Positions 7,751 through 12,188 of a DNA stretch of 12,188 bases are shown piece after piece. Position 1 is the first letter of the stretch; every line of letters begins with the position of its first letter. The notes under the pieces were generated by a model. It was not told where the DNA came from and searched no databases. It worked only from the letters and a program-made list of their open reading frames with translations. The position numbers and the translations under genes were made by a program. This DNA comes from JAVVPL01 sp036655775 (lineage in GTDB: Bacteria; Bacteroidota; Bacteroidia; Bacteroidales; P3): assembly GCA_036655775.1 (NCBI GenBank), contig JAVVPL010000063.1, forward strand, positions 1 through 12,188. The letters run 5' to 3'.

Positions 7751-8581
7751 TTATTCAAAAATTAAAATACCATTTTTTTCTCCCGCTTCTTTGTATCCAA
7801 ATGAAAGGAGGCAGTTGTAAGCATTGTCAAAACCTTGGCTCAATTCTTCGAGCTTATGGGCATCTAAACTAATAGTGGTTGGAATTTTGGCTTGTTTTAG
7901 TTGTTGAATAATAAATTTGCAAGGAAAAAAATCATCCGATCGCCCTTTGTATAAACCTCGGGTATTGATTTCAACAATTGTATCGTTTTGTTTAATGACG
8001 TCAATGCTTTCTTGTACCAATTTGTGATACCAAGGCTCGTCTTGTGAAAAATAACGTCCTTTATTATTCATCGTAATTTTGTCGAAATGAGCCAAAATAG
8101 TAGGTTTCTCCACTTGAAGCATTTCATTCATTTGCGTGAAATAGGCTTTGACCCCTTTTCTTATATCATCCGCAAAACAAGTATGGAGCCCTCGATCATA
8201 GGATTCTATTTTTCCACCATCAATAAACCAAAGGCTGTCTGCACTTTTTACTAAGTGTATGGCACCAATGGTATAATCTAAGCCTAGTTTTTCTTTAAAT
8301 TCGGAAAATGGATATGTATGTCCTGGAATATAATCCATTTCCAAAGACAGCAAAACTTTTATTTGAGAAGCATATTCTGTTTGGAGTGCGCGTATTTCAG
8401 ATACATACAAAGAAACTTCATCCATTTGTAAACTGAAAGTGTTTTTTTCTTTAGTAGGTGCATGCGAAGAAAATCCCAGCGTGGAAAAACCTAATTTGAT
8501 AGCTTCTTCCACATAAGCACGAGGTGCATCGGCACCATCACAGTATTTAGTATGCGTATGATAATTAAATTTTCGCTTCAT
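7751..8581 (-). CDS. PHP-domain phosphatase, probable histidinol-phosphatase
   Basis: This is a cytoplasmic protein of 276 residues, starting at the ATG at 8581. Conserved sequence (NYHTHTKYCDG) begins six codons later, and the frame upstream runs back through the promoter. The PHP metal centre looks complete: H8 and H10, D15, H40, E81 in LSLEMDYI, H109 in IGAIHLV, H165 in LAHFDKI, and D240 with H242 in SLDAH. IGAIHLV together with the terminal SLDAH is the pattern of the HisJ/HisK class, which removes phosphate from L-histidinol phosphate in histidine synthesis. No other his gene is visible here, so a different phosphoester substrate remains possible and I leave the symbol empty. It is transcribed away from folB and lies upstream of the M16 gene, with which it is likely co-transcribed. 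Confidence 0.82.
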   Translation of the reverse strand: MKRKFNYHTHTKYCDGADAPRAYVEEAIKLGFSTLGFSSHAPTKEKNTFSLQMDEVSLYVSEIRALQTEYASQIKVLLSLEMDYIPGHTYPFSEFKEKLGLDYTIGAIHLVKSADSLWFIDGGKIESYDRGLHTCFADDIRKGVKAYFTQMNEMLQVEKPTILAHFDKITMNNKGRYFSQDEPWYHKLVQESIDVIKQNDTIVEINTRGLYKGRSDDFFPCKFIIQQLKQAKIPTTISLDAHKLEELSQGFDNAYNCLLSFGYKEAGEKNGILIFE

Positions 8582-8582
8582 A

Positions 8583-8614
8583 TTGCAAATGTACAAAAAA
8601 TAGCTGTACTTTTG
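8583..8614 (+). promoter_or_regulatory. folB: Promoter for folB (TTG-N21-TACTTTTG)
   Basis: The plus strand has a TTG at 8583-8585 and TACTTTTG at 8607-8614, a match to TAnnTTTG with a 21-base spacer. The folB ATG at 8632 would then have a leader of about 10 bases. The elements interlock with those of the divergent promoter: this TTG touches the other strand's -7 box, and this -7 box ends two bases from the other strand's TTG. Confidence 0.65.
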
Positions 8615-8619
8615 TACAA
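8586..8619 (-). promoter_or_regulatory. Promoter for the PHP phosphatase gene (TTG-N23-TACATTTG)
   Basis: The minus strand has TACATTTG at 8586-8593, a match to TAnnTTTG, with a TTG at 8617-8619 and a 23-base spacer, at the long end of what is accepted. The -7 box is only four bases from the ATG at 8581, so the message would start at or near the start codon and be leaderless or nearly so. Confidence 0.55.
8591..8617. repeat. Inverted repeat GTACAAAA / TTTTGTAC in the divergent promoter
   Basis: GTACAAAA at 8591-8598 is mirrored by TTTTGTAC at 8610-8617 across 11 bases, and a third GTAC lies between them at 8606-8609. The right arm is also part of a perfect 12-bp palindrome, TTTTGTACAAAA (8610-8621). 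It could be a dyad for a dimeric regulator, or a by-product of two promoters sharing the same bases. Confidence 0.4.
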
Positions 8620-8631
8620 AAATTTTGAGAA

Positions 8632-8997
8632 ATGAATACAATCATCGCTTTAGAAAATATGGAGTTTTATGCCTACCACGGTTGTTTTACCGAAGAAAGA
8701 CAGATAGGTACACATTTTAGAATTGATTTATGGATGGAGGTCGACACCACCCTTGCCCAAAAAAACGATACCCTAAATGATACCGTCAATTATGTAGCAA
8801 TCTATCAAGATCTCAAAGAGCAAATGATGATTAGTTCCAAATTGATAGAACATGTTGCTGCTCGTATTTTAGATACGATACATGCCAAATATCCTATGGT
8901 GCAACATAGTGAAATTAAAGTGTCGAAACTCAATCCTCCGCTAGGAGAAAAAAATAGGCTGTGTAAGTGTTCGATTAAAAAGATAAACCCTCAATAA
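8632..8997 (+). CDS. folB: Dihydroneopterin aldolase
   Basis: FolB cleaves 7,8-dihydroneopterin to 6-hydroxymethyl-7,8-dihydropterin and glycolaldehyde in folate synthesis; the family forms ring-shaped oligomers in the cytoplasm. The 121-residue product is the usual size. It shows YAYHGCFTEER (13-23) with E22, DTVNYVAIY (50-58) with Y54, SKLIEHVAARI (69-79) with E73 as pterin anchor, and IKVSKLNPPLG (95-105) with K99 as the catalytic lysine. These positions line up closely with the characterised enzymes. It stands alone: no folK, folP or folE is in the window. It has its own promoter and shares the spacer with the PHP gene. Its stop codon is 22 bp from the stop of the convergent gene. Confidence 0.94.
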   Translation: MNTIIALENMEFYAYHGCFTEERQIGTHFRIDLWMEVDTTLAQKNDTLNDTVNYVAIYQDLKEQMMISSKLIEHVAARILDTIHAKYPMVQHSEIKVSKLNPPLGEKNRLCKCSIKKINPQ

Positions 8998-9019
8998 AAT
9001 ACCCGTAAGTTAAGAGTAT

Positions 9020-9475
9020 TTATTTGTATTCTTTTACAGAAAATGTGGGCATATTATTGTAAAAAGCATGCAAGAGAATAAGCATTTGCTTTTGTGCATC
9101 GGTGAATGTATTCACGTAAATAGCCTCGTTCTTTTCACCTATACTATTGTTCATGACCAAATAATTTAAATTCTTTTTATTGTATTGAAAAACGAAATAA
9201 TAGGTGGGTTCATGTTGAATAATATACGAACGTTCGGGTTGAAGTAAGTCTATAAAATAAATGAGTGCTTTGGTGATATTAGGGTCGAAAAAATCACCTT
9301 CGGCAGAAGAAATTTTAAACATGTTTTGAAAATTCTCAAAAGAGAAATTGGCCAAGGGTTTGTTGTAATCGATCGATTCAACAATGGTCAGATCTACGTA
9401 TGAACCTTGCGCTTGTGCTTGACCCCATAGAGCGCTCGACAAAAGCAATAAGCAAAGGCATATTTTTTTTAACAT
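9020..9475 (-). CDS. Small secreted protein of unknown function
   Basis: I do not recognise this 151-residue protein. The N-terminus MLKKICLCLLLLSSALWGQAQA is a clear Sec signal peptide with a probable cleavage after AQA at residues 20-22. Cysteines 6 and 8 lie inside the hydrophobic core rather than at its end, so this is not a lipobox. The mature part of about 129 residues has no cysteine, no further membrane segment and no metal or catalytic motif that I can name. It is rich in aromatic residues (TYYFVFQYNKKNLNYLV near 91-107) and asparagine. A short periplasmic or surface protein is the safest reading. It converges with folB and diverges from fabD, and a good promoter supports it as a real gene. 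Confidence 0.8.
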   Translation of the reverse strand: MLKKICLCLLLLSSALWGQAQAQGSYVDLTIVESIDYNKPLANFSFENFQNMFKISSAEGDFFDPNITKALIYFIDLLQPERSYIIQHEPTYYFVFQYNKKNLNYLVMNNSIGEKNEAIYVNTFTDAQKQMLILLHAFYNNMPTFSVKEYK

Positions 9476-9491
9476 GATCTATAATTTTAAG

Positions 9492-9522
9492 CAAAGTTAC
9501 GTAAAAAAAATAGATTTTTCAA
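9492..9522 (-). promoter_or_regulatory. Promoter for the small secreted protein gene (TTG-N20-TAACTTTG)
   Basis: The minus strand has TAACTTTG at 9492-9499, a match to TAnnTTTG, and TTG at 9520-9522 with the preferred 20-base spacer. The predicted start of transcription leaves about 10 bases before the ATG at 9475. This is among the cleanest matches in the window. Confidence 0.65.
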
Positions 9523-9530
9523 ATTTTGTG

Positions 9531-9538
9531 TATCTTTG
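9531..9538 (+). promoter_or_regulatory. fabD: -7 box of the fabD promoter (TATCTTTG)
   Basis: TATCTTTG followed by CAAAA matches the TAnnTTTG -7 element. No TTG stands at the expected distance upstream, where the sequence is an A-tract and T-rich (9503-9519), so the -33 half is weak or absent. The leader to the ATG at 9583 would be about 37 bases and A-rich, as is common before efficiently translated genes in this phylum. Confidence 0.5.
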
Positions 9539-9582
9539 CAAAATTAAAAAAACACGTAAACTGATAAATTAAAATAATTATA

Positions 9583-10473
9583 ATGAAAAAAGCGTATGTA
9601 TTCCCTGGTCAGGGAGCCCAATTTGTAGGTATGGGAAAAGATTTGTACGAACAATATGCTTCGGCAAAGCAACTTTTTGAACAAGCGAATGAAATTCTTG
9701 GATTTCGTATCACCGATTTGATGTTTTCGGGTACAGATGAAGATTTAAAACAAACCAAAGTGACACAACCTGCTATTTTCTTGCATTCGGTTATTTTGGC
9801 TTCTTGTATGGCCGATTTTACGCCAGATATGGTGGCTGGACACTCTTTAGGTGAGTTTTCTGCTTTGGTCGCCAACAAGGCTTTGTCGTTTGAAGATGCT
9901 TTAATTTTGGTGTCTAAACGTGCCAATGCAATGCAAAAAGCTTGTGAAGTAAACCCTTCCACAATGGCTGCAATTTTAGGTTTAGATGATGCGAAGGTGG
10001 AAGCTATTTGTGCAAGTATTAAAGAAGAAATTGTGGTTCCAGCCAATTATAATTGTCCAGGTCAATTGGTAATTTCGGGATCTATCAAAGGTATTGAAAT
10101 TGCTTGTGAAAAAATGAAAGAAGCCGGTGCTAAACGTGCACTTCCCTTAAAAGTAGGTGGTGCGTTCCATTCTCCACTTATGGAACCTGCGGGGGTTGAG
10201 TTGGCGGCAGCTATTCATGCAACTAGTTTCAAACAACCAATCTGTCCAGTGTATCAAAATGTGAATGCACAAGCTGTAATTTCTCCTGCTGAAATCCAAG
10301 CAAATTTAATCGCTCAACTTACTTCACCAGTACGTTGGACACAAATTGTACGTAATATGGTCAAAGATGGGGCCACCCAATTTATAGAAGTTGGCCCTGG
10401 CACTGTACTTCAAGGTTTGGTCAAAAAGATTTGTCCAGAAGTAGAAGCGCAGAGCGCAACGATATTGCAATAA
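9583..10473 (+). CDS. fabD: Malonyl-CoA:acyl-carrier-protein transacylase FabD
   Basis: FabD loads malonyl groups from CoA onto acyl carrier protein, supplying the extender unit for type II fatty acid synthesis. The 296-residue protein starts with the canonical YVFPGQGAQFVGMG (5-18). It has the nucleophile S88 in GHSLGEFSAL, R113 in SKRANAMQ, which binds the malonyl carboxylate, and H196 in GGAFHSPLM, which completes the Ser-His pair. FIEVGPGTVLQGLV near the C-terminus is also typical. Length matches stand-alone FabD, with no sign of a polyketide synthase module. No other fab gene or acpP adjoins it, so it seems to be a single-gene unit, with its own promoter and a strong terminator about 55 bp downstream. 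Confidence 0.96.
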   Translation: MKKAYVFPGQGAQFVGMGKDLYEQYASAKQLFEQANEILGFRITDLMFSGTDEDLKQTKVTQPAIFLHSVILASCMADFTPDMVAGHSLGEFSALVANKALSFEDALILVSKRANAMQKACEVNPSTMAAILGLDDAKVEAICASIKEEIVVPANYNCPGQLVISGSIKGIEIACEKMKEAGAKRALPLKVGGAFHSPLMEPAGVELAAAIHATSFKQPICPVYQNVNAQAVISPAEIQANLIAQLTSPVRWTQIVRNMVKDGATQFIEVGPGTVLQGLVKKICPEVEAQSATILQ

Positions 10474-10501
10474 ATTACAAAAAGAGGGTATTGCAATAAA
10501 T
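10463..10501. repeat. 13-bp direct repeat spanning the fabD stop
   Basis: TATTGCAATAAAT occurs at 10463-10475, where it encodes the last residues and stop codon of fabD, and again at 10489-10501, with 13 bases between the copies. It looks like a small local duplication of the gene end, with no coding role for the second copy. Confidence 0.6.
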
Positions 10502-10525
10502 GATAGTAATACTTTGTTAAAAAAT

Positions 10526-10563
10526 AAAAATGAGAAAATCTAGATCTAGACTTTCTCATTTTT
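10526..10563 (+). terminator. Intrinsic terminator of fabD, probably bidirectional
   Basis: A perfect 12-bp stem, with arms at 10526-10537 (AAAAATGAGAAA) and 10552-10563, encloses a loop that itself contains the palindrome TCTAGATCTAGA (10539-10550), allowing a longer hairpin. A run of eight T lies at 10559-10566. The A-rich left flank gives a T-run on the other strand too, so it may also stop the convergent minus-strand gene. Confidence 0.85.
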
Positions 10564-10569
10564 TTTATC

Positions 10570-10715
10570 TAAAAGCGAATGAGCCTATCACGGATAATGC
10601 GGTAAATGCACTGAGTGAAATCTACGTCTGTGGAGCGTTTCAAACACTTCTTTAGCTTACCTTTCTGCTATCATGGAGCAAAACAGATGGAAATTTAAAT
10701 ATGTACGAAGAAAAA
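10570..10715. other. Unassigned intergenic stretch
   Basis: About 145 bases lie between the fabD terminator and the stop codon of the convergent gene. Part of it (about 10575-10690) looks less AT-rich than the other spacers here. I see no start codon with a useful frame, no promoter match and no tRNA or known RNA shape. One plus-strand frame stays open for 26 codons (10573-10653 including its stop) but has no start. It may be a long 3' untranslated region, a decayed gene end or an unrecognised small RNA. Confidence 0.4.
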
Positions 10716-12188
10716 CTATCGTAAAATAGTCAATTTAAAATGGTGTCCGTCCATTTTGACAATATACATTCCGTTTTGTAAAGAGGAAACATCAATTTGA
10801 TGGGTAGGGGTATTGCCTTGTAAAATTTGTTTTCCATTTAAATTGTAAATGGAATAAAACTGTACTTCTTTACTGAGGAAAATTTGATTGGTGTGGCAAG
10901 GATTAGGATATAGCGTTATTGTATATTTAGAATCGGTTTCAATAGCACTTCCATCTATTGAAAAAGGAACATTGATACTCTCACTTTTGTTGCTTTCAAT
11001 TTCAATACCCTTATTTCGGTACAATGCCGAAACACTATATGTATACGTGCCTTTGTAAAGTAGGCTATCTCTAAATGATATTAAAGTAGGGAGAGTTTCA
11101 CCTATTTTTTTCCCATCGCGATAAATAAAATAGGCTTTTAAACTAGAGGCATTTTCGCTTTCGGCTTCATAGCCTTTGGGGGCTTGCCAAGATAAATTTA
11201 CTAAAGTGTAATTGGGGGTTCGTAACACTGTAGAGTCTAGATGTGTGGGGGTAGGTAGGGGCGTGATGGTGATACAAACTGTATCTGAAAGTATAGATTT
11301 GCAATCGTAAATAGTTTGTATACTAAAACAATTTTCTCCAAAATTCAGTTTAGGACTAATGTAAAATGTATCGGTAAGTATACCCGTTTTATTTACTAGT
11401 TTTCCTTTTTGAAAAATATTATAGCCGATAACTGTATATTTGGCATTGGGTAGAGGGCTACTCCAGGTAATGGCTGCAGACAAAGTGCCAGCTATATTTT
11501 GGGCTTGAAAATTCAAGGGTTTTTCTAAATTTGTAATTGTATCCTCTAAAATAGCAATATGACTCGACTCCAAAACTTGTAAATTGGCAGAATCTTGTAC
11601 CCAACAGATGATTTCGCAGTGCTGGGTTTCCCACATTGTATCCAAAAGCATTGTAAATTCAATTTTGGCTTCCCCATTAGAATTTAATTGTACCCTTTGA
11701 CCTTTATTTCCATTGTACATCGAGCGAGCGGCAAATTCAATAGATGATTGGTTTTTCCAAGCAATAGGAATATGACTTTCGGTAACTACAGCCATGAGTT
11801 GCATGCGTTCTTTGCCTTCGTAGAGAGGGTTTTCCAATTTGATAGAAGCGCTCACTTTACATTCTTTATACGTACGGCCTTTTTGCTTGCTAAGCGTGAG
11901 GCTAATGGGCGTTTTTTGTAAAATTAAAGAATCATAAACGGGACGATATAAAGGATATGCACTAATCACTTTGGGTGGATTGACATTCGTGTCTTTGAGG
12001 GTAGAGTCAATGCGAATTTTGGTGTCAAATTGTACGGAAGGAAGCGCTCCGCCATTGCCTAAAACTTTGGCGGTAATTTTACTTCTTTGCAAACCATCTT
12101 CAAATTGATAGGCATCGCCACTGTGATAACTTATCACCAAAACTTTACAAGCGCTATCTAGCAATTGATGCACTCCCATAGCCGCACT
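10716..12188 (-). CDS. T9SS-sorted protein with Omp28/thioredoxin-like N-part and FN3-like domains (5' end outside the window)
   Basis: The reading frame is still open at the right edge (three codons, Ser-Ala-Ala, precede the first visible Met at 12179), so the true start and any signal peptide are outside. Counting from that Met, residues 12-52 (KVLVISYHSGDAYQF then GALPSVQFD) resemble the thioredoxin fold of Omp28-related proteins. Residues 125-210 (MQLMAVVTESHIP then CWVQDSANLQVLES) fit the following Omp28 beta region. Two fibronectin-III-like units follow (about 220-305 and 310-404), with YNIFQKGKLV and YFIYRDGKKIG as matching strands. The end (about 418-487) is a type IX secretion sorting domain: LYPNP at 423-427, YNLNGKQI, LQNGMYIVK. 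The product is therefore probably exported and anchored at or released from the cell surface. Its exact role is unknown. Confidence 0.82.
   Translation of the reverse strand, partial: SAAMGVHQLLDSACKVLVISYHSGDAYQFEDGLQRSKITAKVLGNGGALPSVQFDTKIRIDSTLKDTNVNPPKVISAYPLYRPVYDSLILQKTPISLTLSKQKGRTYKECKVSASIKLENPLYEGKERMQLMAVVTESHIPIAWKNQSSIEFAARSMYNGNKGQRVQLNSNGEAKIEFTMLLDTMWETQHCEIICWVQDSANLQVLESSHIAILEDTITNLEKPLNFQAQNIAGTLSAAITWSSPLPNAKYTVIGYNIFQKGKLVNKTGILTDTFYISPKLNFGENCFSIQTIYDCKSILSDTVCITITPLPTPTHLDSTVLRTPNYTLVNLSWQAPKGYEAESENASSLKAYFIYRDGKKIGETLPTLISFRDSLLYKGTYTYSVSALYRNKGIEIESNKSESINVPFSIDGSAIETDSKYTITLYPNPCHTNQIFLSKEVQFYSIYNLNGKQILQGNTPTHQIDVSSLQNGMYIVKMDGHHFKLTILR

Noticed and set aside
7708..7758. 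Longer start for the M16 peptidase at 7758
   Set aside because: It would overlap the PHP gene and put 17 residues before a signal peptide that already begins with MKKLK.
7756..7763. Possible -7 box (AATTTTTG, minus strand) for the M16 gene
   Set aside because: It misses the TA of the consensus and has no TTG at a workable distance; co-transcription with the PHP gene explains expression.
8582..8641. Longer start for the PHP phosphatase at 8641
   Set aside because: It would read through both divergent promoters and into folB; conserved sequence starts just after 8581.
8997..9021. Possible shared terminator between folB and the convergent gene (AAATAC / GTATTT)
   Set aside because: Only six AT-rich base pairs with a 13-base loop; too weak to call, although it overlaps both stop codons.
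9609..10046. 145-residue open frame antisense to fabD
   Set aside because: It lies wholly inside fabD, which is strongly conserved with catalytic motifs in place; the antisense product has no recognisable motif or promoter.

Overview
The window is AT-rich chromosomal DNA from a member of the Bacteroidota, and it is mostly housekeeping. Four lines of evidence support this. Upstream regions carry the phylum's TTG / TAnnTTTG promoter pattern. Shine-Dalgarno sequences are absent from most starts. The last gene ends in a type IX secretion C-terminal sorting domain and has an Omp28-like N-terminal part. The sequence style of the HIT, QueA, TruB and M16 proteins also fits. I cannot place it more finely than phylum.

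Layout, left to right. A HIT-family protein gene on the + strand (16-426) converges on a five-gene minus-strand cluster, transcribed in the order lpxD, truB, queA, ispD, ruvC (4683 down to 533). The cluster covers lipid A acylation, tRNA pseudouridine-55, queuosine synthesis, MEP-pathway isoprenoid synthesis and Holliday-junction resolution. Its genes are closely packed: lpxD and truB overlap by 14 bp, truB and queA are 52 bp apart with an internal promoter, queA and ispD 21 bp, and ispD and ruvC 3 bp. Upstream of lpxD lies a 13-bp-stem terminator-like hairpin (4701-4758) that ends a second minus-strand unit: a PHP-family histidinol-phosphatase-like gene followed by a large secreted M16 zinc peptidase.

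The PHP gene and folB (dihydroneopterin aldolase, +) diverge from a 50-bp spacer in which the two promoters interlock. folB converges with a small secreted protein of unknown function (minus). That gene diverges from fabD (+) through a second interlocked promoter region. fabD ends at a strong hairpin terminator (10526-10563). After it come about 150 bp I cannot assign, and then the 3' part of a gene for a thioredoxin-fold/Omp28-like, fibronectin-III-like, T9SS-secreted protein that runs off the right edge.

I found no mobile element, CRISPR array, tRNA, rRNA, phage or defence gene, and nothing that makes a convincing undescribed system. The observations most worth checking are the leader hairpin before lpxD, the overlapping divergent promoters, motif substitutions in QueA, the unassigned stretch after fabD, and the predicted CxxC motif of the truncated last gene just outside the window.
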